NCBI GenBank assembly: GCA_026315105.1
Contig: CM048744.1
Span: forward strand, 972,818,221-972,882,220
From: Locusta migratoria
Lineage: Eukaryota > Arthropoda > Insecta > Orthoptera > Acrididae
Direction: 5' to 3'
Length of the DNA: 64,000 nucleotides
Numbering within the stretch: the stretch's first letter is position 1; each line of letters starts with the position of its first letter. Shown one piece after another: positions 11,245-21,634 of the stretch. The notes beneath the pieces were generated by a model. The model was not told the DNA's origin. It was given only the letters and a program-made list of their open reading frames with translations, and made no database searches. Position numbers and translations under genes: made by a program.

Positions 11245-11662
11245 TAGTCTAGTGTAGTTCGCAAACCAACTAGTTCGCAGATCCCTCGTCTCTTAGTTCG
11301 TCCGCTCCTTTTCAGAAGACTGACGGGGAACAGCGAGAGGAGGCGAGAGCGCGCAGAATCGCGTGATTCCCTTCTTCCAGTTACCTTCATTTCGAGCTGA
11401 GATGCAGCTCAGCTGTAGTTTCATAGTTCACTGCCACAAGAAATCCATTTAAAAAATAAAGTACTAAGAGTACTCTGTATGCAACGTAGTTGAATATCAT
11501 TGTATCACCCATTCGTGTAAATCACTAGTTTATTTGCTGAAATATTTGCTGTCTAATTGCCCAAAAATACGGGTAATAGCGCACCCTTTGGCAACACTGA
11601 TTCATTATATAAAAAAGCTGTCATAACAAAAGAAAGAGCTCTTACTAGCGGTAGCAAAAGCC

Positions 11663-11734
11663 AAAACGAGCGGACGAACTAAAACGAGCGGACGAACTAA
11701 AACGAGGTGACGAACTAAAACGAGAGGACGAAAA
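11663..11734. repeat. 18-bp tandem array in repeat A
   Basis: Four units of AAAACGAGCGGACGAACT with increasing divergence. Copy B has only about one unit (near 28578), so the array expanded at this locus or contracted at the other. Confidence 0.9.
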
Positions 11735-11827
11735 AGAAAAATAAAATAAAATAAAATAAAAAGAGCGGACGGAGTAAAAAGAGCGACCTACTTCGCAACC
11801 GAGCTGCGAACTAAATTAAGAGCTACC

Positions 11828-12149
11828 GGTCGGGAACTAAAATATGCGCCATAGGTTGCGAACTAAAGTATGCGTGACAGGTTGCGAAATAAAGTATACT
11901 CCATACATTGCGAACTAAATTACGCACGATAGGTTGCGAACCAAATTACGCACGATAGGTTGCGAACCAAATTACGCACGATAGGTTGCGAACCAAATTA
12001 CGCACGATAGGTTGCGAACCAAATTACGCACGATAGGTTGCGAACCAAATTACGCACGATAGGTTGCGAACCAAATTACGCACGATAGGTTGCGAACTAA
12101 ATTATGCGCGATAGGTCGCGAACTAAATTATGCGCGATAGGTCGCGAAC
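11828..12149. repeat. 26-bp tandem array in repeat A
   Basis: About twelve units with exact 26-bp period; the core is GGTTGCGAACCAAATTACGC plus ACGATA. Units 4-9 are essentially identical and outer units vary, as expected for recent internal expansion. Copy B has about four units. Confidence 0.95.
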
Positions 12150-12299
12150 AGTATTAAAAATCGCGTGTTTGCCTTCTGCTGATGAGAGCCATTTCGAGGT
12201 GAGTGTCTGCCTGCTGGTTTACATAGTTCAGTGCTACAAAATTTCTGTTTTGGAGTATTTTGCACTCTACAATATCTGACTAATAAATTTCATAATGCC

Positions 12300-13019
12300 A
12301 AGATTTAGAGATAACGCTAAACTTAAACGCGAGAAATTATCCACAAAATTTCGTTTGGTTTGCGTGACATCGTTAGCGGCTCAAGCAGCAAGCGCATGAA
12401 GCATTGTTAGGCATCATACAGTATAGCACATAAAATGACAAAAACCGCTGTAAAAATAAAATGATATAATTCCAACTCTGGGATTTAGTTACATTCCAAA
12501 AATGTAAATTTGACAACGTAACATTTTGTCAGACAAAAAAAATCAAACACCCTTTTACTGATAAAAAAAAGTTGTAACATAATGAACTCAACTTGTCTTT
12601 GCTCACATTTCGCGCCTATTTCAACGTTAGGAATCACAACACTGTCACATAAAACACTTGAATGAATGCATCCACCGCAATTCACACATCGAAAACACAG
12701 CTCCCCGTTTTCCCCAAATTCTTGCGCGGTATTTCCCCGAGACGAAATGACCCAGCATATTTAATTCCAACCCAACGATGTTTAACTGCTAGCATTTTAG
12801 GCGCAATTCAATAAAGATACTTTCAATATTATTATTATTATTATTATTATTATTATCCTACATACATCTACACACGTAATCTGCTGATTTTACGACAAAA
12901 TAGTCGAAATCGAATGAAACCAATTTTCGAAAACAACAGTGCCGCACAAGTGTATTGTAGGGTATTTCTTAAGTAGTACTTTTGCGTCTTCTACGCGCTC
13001 TGCGAATGAAACGTAGCAT
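12300..13019. other. No recognised feature except a short (ATT)n run
   Basis: AT-rich spacer with an (ATT)n microsatellite at 12828-12856. No gene signal. Confidence 0.5.
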
Positions 13020-13545
13020 ATTGTTCTTCTCCCCCACGATATTTTCTATACTTTCTCTCCAATTGAAGTTGTTGTTCATTGTAATCCTATGTAGTTGACT
13101 TTACGGCCTTCAGGTTTCACTGGTTTATCGTGAAACTGAATTTTAACGGATTTCTTTTAGTGTGTACTTAGGGCAAATTGATAATTTTCGTACCATGCAG
13201 ATATTTATCTAAAGCGTTTATCAGCTGCTTTTCATTTTCACATGACTTTACTAACCCATAAACGGCAAAAATCATTCGCGGACGATCTAAGATGGCTGCT
13301 CAGATTGTGTCCTAAATCGCTGATGAAGAGAGGGAACAGTTGCAGCTTTATAACACTTTTCTTTTATTCGATGAGTTTCCGTCAGTTACTACGTATTGTG
13401 TCCTTTTTGGCAGGAAACCACGAATCCACAACTAGGAGGATATTTTATAAGCACGCAATTTGATAGAAGTCCGCTTATGAGGAAAATGTCATATTCTAGA
13501 GGTACGAAGATTTCTTGGTAGCACCACTTTATGGGAGTAAACAGC
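13020..13545 (-). mobile_element. Degraded CR1-like LINE, RT region
   Basis: Read on the minus strand, a broken frame shows KLRAY-KISS, WIRGFL, QYVVTDGNSS and the following RT palm region, all blocks of the (TAGATG)n-tailed LINE family found intact at 61810-62640. The catalytic palm motif is mutated (second-strand reading gives SANDF where FADDA is expected). Multiple stops and frameshifts; no 3' tail. An old inactive copy. Confidence 0.7.
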
Positions 13546-13599
13546 TAACTCATTTTCTTGAAATAAACTCGCTTATCTAAACAAAATTTTCCTAAGAGC

Positions 13600-13900
13600 C
13601 AGAGAGGAGATGTTTCCTTCAGTAGGACTCGCCATACGTGATACGTTGTCTTTCCTAGCAAGTAGCGAGTGGCGTGCGCCTGTCACGGTATGCATCCCGC
13701 ATACCACTCGCGCGCCGCGGGTGGATAACGCAACGGCGCACGCGTGGTACGTGGGGCCGATAACACGTGGTTCACATTACTGGCGACGAAGCAGTGTCTA
13801 CTGCTGCAAACTTACTGCAGTTTCAGTGGCCTGCAGGACACTAACTGAACATTCTGCGGAGAGCAGAAGAGAGGAAGTCAATGAGACTGTAGGTGGTTCG
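13600..13900. other. CpG-rich patch
   Basis: The region contains many CpGs, a palindromic GGTATGCATCCCGCATACC and an E-box CACGTG near 13765. It ends at a SINE. Unassigned; possibly regulatory. Confidence 0.3.
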
Positions 13901-13955
13901 TAGTGAAATCTGCCTGAAAACGCGACCTTTTATTTGAAGTGTCCTCAGTCTCTCA

Positions 13956-14147
13956 GCCGGGCGCGGTGGCCGAGGAGACTGAGGCACTTCAGTCACGGTC
14001 TGCACGGCCACTACGGTCAGGGGTTCGAATCCCCCCTCGGGCATGGATATTTGTGACGTCCTTAGTCTTAGTTCATAAGAAGTTTGTAAGTTTTTGGACT
14101 AAAGACCCCGTAGTTAAGTCCCTTAAGCTTAACAAACATTTGAACAT
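13956..14147 (+). mobile_element. tRNA-derived SINE, type 1
   Basis: Full-length with A box (GTGGCCGAGGAG) and B box intact. An 11-bp target duplication TCAGTCTCTCA flanks it at 13945-13955 and 14148-14158. Contains a CCGGGC start variant instead of the usual CCGGCC. Confidence 0.93.
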
Positions 14148-14363
14148 TCAGTCTCTCAACTAAGAACCGACCGAATATTCAGTTTCGCTCAAAATATTGA
14201 TTGCGGCAGCAGTTTCGGTTTCGGCCAGAAATTAGGGGATGAAATCGAGTTTAGTCGAGGTATGGATGCAGGCATTGGCGACTGGTGCTTGAGATGACTG
14301 CGGGGTCACTCCTTTCACTGCTGAATCTTGATAGAGGGGGCCGTGTCCCCCCCCCCCCCCCCA

Positions 14364-15475
14364 TCCTATTAAGGAAAGACAAATCTACATTTCTAGGTTT
14401 TCTGGATTTGGAGAAAGCTTTTGACAATATTGATTGGAATACACTGTTTCAAATTCTGAAGGTAGCAGAGGTAAATTTAGGGAACGAAGAGATATATTCA
14501 ACCTATACAAAAATCAGACAGCGGTTAATAGAGGTGAAGGGCAAGAAAGGGACGCAGAGGTTGGTAAGGGAGTAAGACAGGATCGTAGCCTTTGTCCAAT
14601 GTTATTCAATTTGTACATTGAACAAGCTATAAAGGAAAACAAGGAGAAATTTGGAGAAGGAATTAAAGTTTGTGGTGAAGAAATAAAAACATTACGTTTT
14701 TACGACCACATTGTAATTCTGTCAGACACAGCAAAAATCCTGGAGGAGCAATTGAACGGAATGGACAGTGTGCTGAAAGGTGCGTATAAGATGAAGATTA
14801 ACAAGAGCAAAACTAGGGTAATGGAGTGCAGTGTAAGAAAATCAGGTGATGCTGAAGGAATTAGATTAGGTAACGAAGCAATAAAGGAGGTAGATGAGTT
14901 TTGTTACTTGGGCAGTAAAATAACAAATGATGGTCGCAGTACAGAGGATATAAAATGCAGACCGGCAATGGGTAGAAAAGCGTTCTTGAAAAAGAGAAAT
15001 TTGTTAACATCGAATATTGATTTAAGCCTAAGGAAGTCCTTTCTGAAGGCATTTGTGTGGAGTGTTGCCTTGTATGGTAGTGAAACATGGACGATAAACA
15101 GTGCGGACAGGAAGAGGCTAGGGGCTTTTGAAATGTGGTGCTACAGAAGAATGCTGAAGATTAGGTGGGTTGATCGCGTAACTAATGAGGAGGTACTGAA
15201 CAGAATTGGGGAGAAAAGAAATTTCTGGCATACCTTGACTAAAAGAAGGGATAGATTGGTAGGGCACATTCTTAGACATCAAGGAATCGTGTGGAGGGAA
15301 GTAGGGAAAAATCGCAGACGGAGACCAAGAGATGAATATAGTAAGCAAATTCAAATGAATGTAGGTTGCCGTTCTTATGAGGAATTGAAGAGCCTTGCTC
15401 ACGATAAAGTAGGGTGGAGAGTTGCATCAAACCAGTCTCCGGACTCAAGACGACAACAACAACATCACAACTCTG
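14364..15475 (+). mobile_element. 5'-truncated LINE with mutated RT active site
   Basis: Starts after a 16-base C run (14347-14362) at the FLGFLDLEKAFDN palm block, shifts frame once near 14434-14575, then stays open to the C-terminal ASNQS block. A (CAA)n-type tail is near 15462-15475. The catalytic FADD is replaced by FYDH (codons 14698-14709), so the second catalytic Asp is lost. Downstream blocks (YLGSKITNDGRS, ETWTIN, RRMLKIRWVDRV, RLVGHILRHQG) are well preserved, and this is the best-preserved C-terminal part of the family here apart from the copy at 23090. Same family and same orientation as the next LINE. Confidence 0.88.
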
Positions 15476-15747
15476 CCCACAGTCGACTGAGGACACTTAT
15501 TTTCCAACTGCCCCTCGTATCTTCATTAATACGTCGTATTCTACTGACTCCTGGTTAGGCTTACACACACTGAAGTGAGTACAGGGACCGGATCTCGCAA
15601 AAGTGAGTAAACTAATGGTTTGTTGTATTACGTAAATTTGAAAGTTCCGGGTTCGGCCGAAACTAGAAGAGGAGCCGAAAATTCGGTTACGGTATCGCCA
15701 CGAACCATCTTTTGGTTGGAGTCCACTCTCAACTTGATGGCTGTATT
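15476..15747. other. Spacer between two same-strand LINE copies
   Basis: 272 bases of unassigned sequence containing the inverted-looking GGTTCGGCCGAAACTAG; a similar TTTCGGTTTCGGCC occurs at 14205-14230, before the first LINE copy. It may be one older repeat split by the first LINE. Confidence 0.35.
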
Positions 15748-17285
15748 CTAGAAATGGAAGACGAAGTGAAGGAAGATGAGATATGAGGTATGAAACTGCG
15801 AGAAGAATTTCACAGAGCGCTGAAGGACGTGAATCGAAACAAGGCCCCTGGAGTAGATGATATTCCTCTGAACTGCTGATGTCGTTAGAAGAGCCAGTCA
15901 TGAAAATAGTGTATCAGCTGGTATGCAAGACATATGAAACAGGGGAAATACCCTCCGACTTCAAGAAGAATATTGTAATTCCAATTCCAAAAGAAGGCAA
16001 GAAGAGACAAGTGTGAAAATTACAGAACTATCAGCATAATAAGTCATGGTTGCAAAATACTAACACGAATTATTTACAGACGAATGGAAAAACTTGTGGA
16101 ATATGACCTTGGGGAAGATCAGTTTGGATTTAGGAGAAATGTAGGAACACGAGAGGCAATACTCACATTACGACTTATCTTAGAAGATAGGCTAAGGGAA
16201 ACCTACGGTTTTGGCGTTCGTCCATTTGGAGAAAGCTTTTGACAATGTCGAGTGGAATACACTCTTTCAAATTCTGAAGCTATCAGGGATAAAATAAAGA
16301 GAGCGAAGAGTTATAATCAACCTATACAAAAACCAGACAGCGGTTCGGTTATTACAGTTGAAGGGCAAGAAAGGGACGCAGAGGTTGGGAAGGGAGTAAG
16401 ACAGGATTGTAGCCTTTCCCCTATGTTGTTCAACCTGTAGATTGAACAGGCAGTGAAGGAATGGAAGGAGAAATTTGGAGAGGGCATTAAAGTGCAGGAG
16501 GAGAAATAAAAACATTGCGGTTTGCCGATGACATAGTAATTTTGTCAGATATTGCAAAGGATCTGTAAGAGCAATTGAAAGGTAGATGTAAGATGAACAT
16601 TAACAAGAGAAAAACGAAGGTAATGGAATGGAATGTCAGAAAATCAGGCGATGCTGAAGTAATCAGAGTAGGTAATGAGATAATAAAAGTAGTAGATGAA
16701 TTTCGTTATTCGGGTCGCAAGATAACTTCTAATGGCCAAAGTAAAAAAAAAAAAAAAAGATATAAAATGCAGAATGGCTTTGGGAAGAAATGCGTTTCGA
16801 AAGAAGCAAAACTTGTTAACATCGAATATTAATTTAAATGTCCTTTCTGAAAGCATTTGTCTGGAGTGTAGCATTATATGGGAGTGAAACGTGGACGATA
16901 AGTAGTTCAGATAAAAAGATGATAGAAGCTTTTGAAATGTGGTGCTACAGACGAATGATGAAAATTAGATGGGTAGATTACGTAACTAATGAGGAGGTTC
17001 TTAACCGAATTTGAAAGAAAAGGAGTCTCTGGCATATCATAAGAGAAGTGATAGATTGGTTGGACACATTCTGAGACATCAAGGAATTGTCAACTTAGCG
17101 TTAGAAGGAAGCGTGTGGGGTAAAAATCGTAGGTGGAGAACGAGGGACGAATGTAGTAAGCAGATTCAAAAGGATGTAGGTTGCCGAACGTATTCTCAGA
17201 TGAAGATGCTTGCGCAGGATAGGGTAGCGTGGAGAGCTGCATCAAACCAGTCTGCGGACTGAAGACAACAACAACAACAACAACC
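15748..17285 (+). mobile_element. LINE copy with RT, degraded but FADD intact
   Basis: Begins upstream of the RT (EDEVKEDEI region), then NKAPGVDDIP, the GEDQFGFRRNVGTREAI block, a palm FADD with both catalytic Asp codons (16521-16532) and the C-terminal ILRHQGIVN and ASNQSAD blocks, ending in a (CAA)n tail at 17263-17285. Many stops and frameshifts are present, plus a 16-base A run at 16744 and a small deletion of the linker after the palm. Orientation and family match the copy at 14364, so two independent truncated insertions or a local duplication are both possible. Confidence 0.88.
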
Positions 17286-17437
17286 ACCACTCTGAACACG
17301 TCGATACTGTCGCGCCCCTGAGAGGGGGCAGGCCCTGGGTGTGAGTGCGTGGCGACAGTGTTGCCAACCCTGAAACTCGATGTTCCCCTAAAGCGTATGT
17401 GAATTCCCCCTATGTCGTGTTTTGTAGCTCTTAAATA

Positions 17438-17722
17438 TTCTAGGAAAGATATATATATATATATATATATATATCACCAAAGCTGTTTTTTTATTCAAAT
17501 GCTGACTAGTTTCGGGCTTTGACCATTTTCTTAATCCACATTATTTTATGTTTGGACACTGTGTAGGTCACGCTGTTTATTTGAAATACCTACACAGTGT
17601 CCAAACATAAAATAATGTGGCTTTAAGACAATGGGCAAAGCGCGAAAGTAATTAGCATTTCAATAAAAAAAAGCAGCTTTGGTGCAATACATATAAAAAT
17701 GTCTTTCCTAGACTATTCATTT
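17438..17722. mobile_element. Palindromic MITE
   Basis: Inverted arms of about 130 bases (TCTAGGAAAGA at the left edge, TCTTTCCTAGA at the right; the inner core ACATTATTTTATGTTTGGAC is perfect) around a loop of about 20 bases near 17578. A (TA)n run at 17449-17474 has expanded in the left arm only. The arm includes GACTAGTTTCGG, also found at 61378. Confidence 0.85.
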
Positions 17723-17896
17723 TCGTTGGTAAAACATTCCAATAAAGCTCTGCATGACGAATTAATGCATTCGTTCTAAATGTCACTTAACGAAAACCTA
17801 ATTACTAATAGTCTACTCTTTAGTGGTCACTAAAAGAAAAAGCAGTAGTTTTCTGCATGACACTCTTAGATGTAAGCCGTAGTATATAGGCTGCAG

Positions 17897-18067
17897 CCGG
17901 CCGCGGTGGCCGAGGAGACTGAGGCGCTTCAGTCACGGCCTGCACGGCCACTACTGTCGGGGGTTCGAATCCCCCCTCGGGCATGGATATGTAAGTAGTT
18001 GATAAGTAGTTTGTAAGTTTAAGGACTGATGACCCCGTAGTTAAGTCCCATAAGCTATACAAACGTT
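17897..18067 (+). mobile_element. tRNA-derived SINE, type 1
   Basis: A and B boxes intact; a deletion in the body removes the TTGTGCCGTCC segment. A 12-bp target duplication TATAGGCTGCAG flanks it (17885-17896, 18068-18079). Confidence 0.93.
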
Positions 18068-18234
18068 TATAGGCTGCAGGGAGAGGTTAGGCTGTATAAA
18101 CGTCCCTGTTCAGTTATGCTAATAAAATCTAACAAACTGGGAATAAACATACCTTTCAACAAGAGATGTGATTTCCACGCCTTTGTGTATCTCTGGGAAC
18201 ATTTTGTCTGTCTTGAAGCCATAGTCACTTGAAT

Positions 18235-18256
18235 ACACACACACACACACACACAC
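18235..18256. repeat. (AC)n microsatellite
   Basis: About eleven AC units. Confidence 0.95.
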
Positions 18257-18985
18257 ATACACTTGCAGCGTATTCATCTTCAGTTCACAATCGCCAATAC
18301 AACAATATTACGGTACAGTAGACGTTGCAGAAGCGCCTTGAACACGTTCGCTGCCGTTCACGCTCTGGTACGATGATGCTATGTCCACTTCATGCTCTGG
18401 TGCGTGATCGTATTTTGACAGTATATTTTCATAGTTTTGTCGCACTGAATGTTTTGGTTTTAGTTTTCAGTTTTTTTGATATGGTTTTTTATTTACATTT
18501 ATATTTTTGTGAAAACAACAAATGAACAATATAAACAGTACATACAAGGTATTTCATAAAACATATGCTTACTTCTATATCACCAATATAAGTTTTTTTT
18601 TCTTTTTTATAAACTGGTAACTAATCGAAATAAAATTAAAATAATCAAAAGCTTGTTTGCTTGTTTACATAAGAATCCAATAAATCTATCATGACATCAT
18701 GAGAAGCCTGTGTGGCTCGTAGCCGATAATGCAAACGCGGAAATCTGGAAGCACGTACGTGTGCATATCACTTATAGTCTTCCCTGAGTGCCTGCTAGAG
18801 TATACAGCTTTATTAGACGATGCCAGTTTACAACAAACCGTAATAGGATGCTAGGTCGCAGCACGCGCCACAGCGTGAGCGGCAGTGAACGTGATAAAGG
18901 ATGGTAGTGCCAATGAACACAACAATGACAGTGACAGCTGGTGATAATGTGCTAATGTGCCTCAGCACACTGTAAATATACTAAT

Positions 18986-19117
18986 AAAATTATGCCATTT
19001 CTCTTCGAATTCAAGCTAGAAATCGCTGTAAAATTACATCCTTTCTCTTGGAATACGAGCCAGATATCACAATAAAATTATGCCAATTCCTTTCCAATGC
19101 GTATTAGAATACTAGTA
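18986..19117. repeat. Degenerate 44-bp tandem repeat, three units
   Basis: Units begin at 18986, 19030 and 19074 (each AAAATTAYRYC-like) and share the CCTTTCTC/GAAT and AGCCAGA/AGCTAGA positions with about 70 percent agreement. Located inside the hAT-like element. Confidence 0.6.
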
Positions 19118-19243
19118 ATAAGCATGAAAACGCATTTTGGAGCGCTCTCGCCGCGATAGCTGGAAACCAGCTCCGTGTGCTGAAGTGGGATTCAGCCGCG
19201 CTGGTACGTGCGCAGAGAGGCGGCGCAGTCGTCTGTTCGCTAG

Positions 19244-19267
19244 TGCGCATGCGCAGACGTGACGTCA
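19244..19267. promoter_or_regulatory. NRF1-like palindrome next to a CRE-like site
   Basis: TGCGCATGCGCA (19244-19255), the perfect palindromic NRF1 consensus, is followed four bases later by TGACGTCA (19260-19267), the full CRE consensus. Both lie in a CpG-rich patch (about 19130-19420). This pairing is typical of TATA-less promoters, but here it lies inside a hAT-like element, and no downstream ORF supports a transcript. Confidence 0.4.
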
Positions 19268-19959
19268 GGCCTGGCGGCTCATGTGTGCTGAGACCGACTG
19301 CAGCACCAGATCAATATTTCTCTTCGCGCTGGTAATAACGGTTGCGGAAGAAAAGTATATGACGAATATTGCGGCATACAGAGTCAAATAGCGCGCTGGC
19401 TCAGGCATCTTGCGCGTTGTCTCTCAAACCTACCTCTGTGAGGCTCGTATTCAAATACCTCTGAGACTAAATTTTTAATTTATGTAAATAAAATTAATAT
19501 TTTTAAACGTTACATTTACTAACTGCAGTGAATTCATGCAGTTGGCAGCTCTGTTATAGATTCCACGAAAGGTCTTACTGTCAATACAATATTAATTGAT
19601 ATTTAATTAAAAGCAATCATACAAAGGTTGACTTTTTATTTTAGTATATTTTGTTTCCTGTTTATTTTTGTAATATTGTAGCACACTGGTCAAATTTTGT
19701 ACGAGCCGCCACTGCTTCAAAGGAGGGCAGTGCCAATGAAAACACAACAATGAAGTATTTCATTGTAAGGTAGGGCTAAACAAATTTTGATAGGTATGTG
19801 TTATTCATGTCTGAGAAGCCCCTAAAAATTCCCCTCAAAGAACACTTCCCCCTGAAGTACAAATCCCACCAAATTACCCCCAAGACAGCAGTCCCCCTAA
19901 ATTTAGGGGCAACCCCCCCCCCCCAAGTTGGCAACACTGCGTGGCGACCGTCTCCAGGT

Positions 19960-20095
19960 GTAGGGTTACCAGACGTCCTCTTTTACCCGGCCATGTTCTC
20001 ATTTTTGAACCCTAAAAATGGTCCGGCCGGGTTTTTAACAAAATGGAGAAATGTCCTCTTTTTGCGTTGTGCAATGATTCAACTTGAAGGTGCGT
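19960..20095 (+). mobile_element. DNA transposon end fragment
   Basis: The block starting TAGGGTTACCAGACGTCC, followed by a CTCTTTT / CCGGCC pattern repeated in inverted form (CCCGGCCATG, GGCCGGGTTT), resembles an end sequence I recall from widespread DNA transposons. Only one end is present and no target duplication can be shown. Confidence 0.4.
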
Positions 20096-20550
20096 AAATA
20101 TAACTCTCTGAACTTTCACAATCACTAACTCTAGAGAATTCAATCTTCTTTGAAGCAATATGATTTTTTTTTCTCTTTTCTCTGCCGTGCTGCTCTAAGG
20201 TCAAGCTACTTCGTAACAACTGAAATAATTGGCGTGGCAATTGTCGCGGAATAGGAGCTTGAAGGCGACCAATTACAAACATACGTCTGCAACAATGCTA
20301 GACAGTTCAATACACACAGTATAATATGAAACTCTCCCCTCCTTTCTCTGGTCGGAGTGTTGTGTGACACCCAAAACAAGACGTTCAGTCTTCGTGCTGG
20401 GACTCAGCAGTTCTGTGTGTTGTCTGTCAACCGCACATATGACTTTATGATCAAAAGCTAGTGCAATGTTCGTTATATATAAGGTAAAACCTTGTTCAAA
20501 ACTTCATACAAATAAGGTCAGTTGCCACAGTCACCATTGCCGTTTCACCA
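20096..20550. other. No recognised feature
   Basis: Unassigned spacer before a Harbinger element. Confidence 0.5.
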
Positions 20551-20732
20551 TTAAGGTACGTTTAGATGGGCAATGAAAATTGCATATTGTCGACAATATA
20601 TCCCGGAAATGTTGTCGGGCAACATTGCAGCCACATGTATTGCAGCAACACAAGTGACAACACATCGGCATCTATTGCCCAACAATGTTTGCGGCAACTA
20701 ATTTCGGCAGAGCCTACACAATTTCATACAAA

Positions 20733-21068
20733 ATGGATGAGTGCAACGTTATAGAAGTGAGTGCGGCTCTCCTACTTTTACATGAAACAAGTGTTAATGC
20801 TATTCGAAACAAAAAGAAGAGAAATCGGACTCTGTAGATGCGTCCTGTTTTTAGTAGGCGGAGTAATTCAGGAAATTTAACTCGTGATTTAATGCTAGAT
20901 ACGTACCTGTTCCAAAACTTTACTCGTATGTCTAAAAACTATTTCGAATATCTCGCCCAATTAATTGGTCCGAAGATATCTAAATCCAGTACAAACATGA
21001 GACTGTATTCCAGTAACAATACGACTTGCGATCACACTTCGATTTTTAACTACTGGAGACTCGTGTAG
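20733..21068 (+). pseudogene. HARBI1-type Harbinger transposase N-terminal fragment
   Basis: An ATG at 20733 opens a frame whose 34 codons end in a TAG at 20835-20837, then continue in the same frame as 77 codons to 21068. The stop occupies a position where a Trp followed by RP is common in the family, so a TGG to TAG change is likely. The DLMLDTYLFQNFTRMSKNYF and LIGPKISK blocks are the N-terminal signature of Harbinger nucleases. The catalytic domain is absent because the frame runs into deleted sequence after the STN-MRL region. Confidence 0.8.
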
Positions 21069-21072
21069 AAGT

Positions 21073-21120
21073 CTGAACTGCAATGCCAAATTCTTCAGCA
21101 ACTGCCTGCCAACTACCTTT
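21073..21120 (-). pseudogene. MADF/Myb-like fragment of Harbinger ORF2
   Basis: The minus strand reads KGSWQAVAEEFGIAVQ, matching the first helix region of MADF/SANT domains that Harbinger elements carry as a second protein. Only about 16 codons survive, convergent with the nuclease fragment. Confidence 0.55.
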
Positions 21121-21634
21121 TCTCACATATATATGTATACATTATATGTATTGCATTCTACGTCTCACAACTCAGGACGTAGATGAATAAAATGAGATTG
21201 TTTTCTCGTTCGACTACTTTTCCATATCTGACAGAAAAAAAAACTCAAGACGACAATAACTGTAAGAATTCTTCCTTCCTTCCTTCCTTCAAAACAGTCA
21301 CGGTAAGCTCGAAAACAATGTACCAATATAGTAACTATAAACATCAGTACTACCATAGCGCGTAGGTACTACTTTCAAAACAAACCAGCGCACGCAAACT
21401 TTCGAAGCAACAAAAGCGAAACGATACTCTTGTTTTCGTGACTGCAGCGCTGTCGGTGAGAGAAGCACAAACAGCATTGAGAGCGAGAGGAAAGCATTTA
21501 CAGGCAAGGACCGAGATAGGTATTGCCCTGCAATACGAAATGTTCTCTACCGTTCCCGGACAACACGGCAACCCAATCAAATCAATTTCAGCTAAATATT
21601 TAGGTAAAATGTTGCCCGTCTAAACGTACCTTTA

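Larger units (their letters stand above)
11245..12299 (+). repeat. Unclassified 1 kb repeat, copy A, with internal arrays
   Basis: A reverse-complement copy (B) lies at 27867-28826, so this is a dispersed element. It starts near TAGTCTAGTGTAGTTCGC and ends near ATAATGCC. Two diverged direct repeats (about 11353-11442 and 12159-12246, both beginning near ATCGCGTG and containing CATAGTTCA-TGC-ACA) bracket two tandem arrays. No ORF, tRNA head, LTR primer site or transposase is visible. The class is unknown; target duplications were not found. Confidence 0.75.
17356..19939. mobile_element. hAT-like DNA transposon with nested insertions
   Basis: Perfect 13-bp terminal inverted repeats CAGTGTTGCCAAC (17356-17368 and, inverted, 19927-19939) with a perfect 8-bp target duplication CGTGGCGA (17348-17355, 19940-19947). 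TIR form and 8-bp duplication fit the hAT superfamily. No transposase is recognisable in the 2.6 kb, so it is non-autonomous or eroded. It contains a foldback MITE (17438-17722), a SINE (17897-18067), a 44-bp tandem repeat and a CpG-rich promoter-like patch near 19.2 kb. C-rich stretches (AATTCCCC, CTTCCCCC) recur near both ends, as subterminal repeats often do. Confidence 0.85.
20554..21631 (+). mobile_element. PIF/Harbinger transposon, eroded
   Basis: Terminal inverted repeats AGGTACGTTTAGAYGGGCAA at 20554 and, inverted, at 21612-21631, with the 3-bp TTA target duplication (20551-20553, 21632-21634) that is diagnostic for PIF/Harbinger. It encodes a broken HARBI1-type nuclease on the plus strand and a MADF/Myb-like fragment on the minus strand, the two-ORF arrangement of this superfamily. 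At 1078 bp it is far shorter than a complete element, so most of the nuclease, including the DDE core, has been deleted. Confidence 0.9.

Noticed and set aside
11828..12149. Regular 26-bp repeats as a possible CRISPR array
   Set aside because: Units are directly adjacent with no spacers, and the context is a eukaryotic repeat.
13275..13286. FADD motif in a plus-strand ORF (13242-13463), resembling an RT palm
   Set aside because: The real RT remnant here is on the minus strand (13020-13545); the plus-strand FADD is a chance reading and its neighbours do not match RT blocks.
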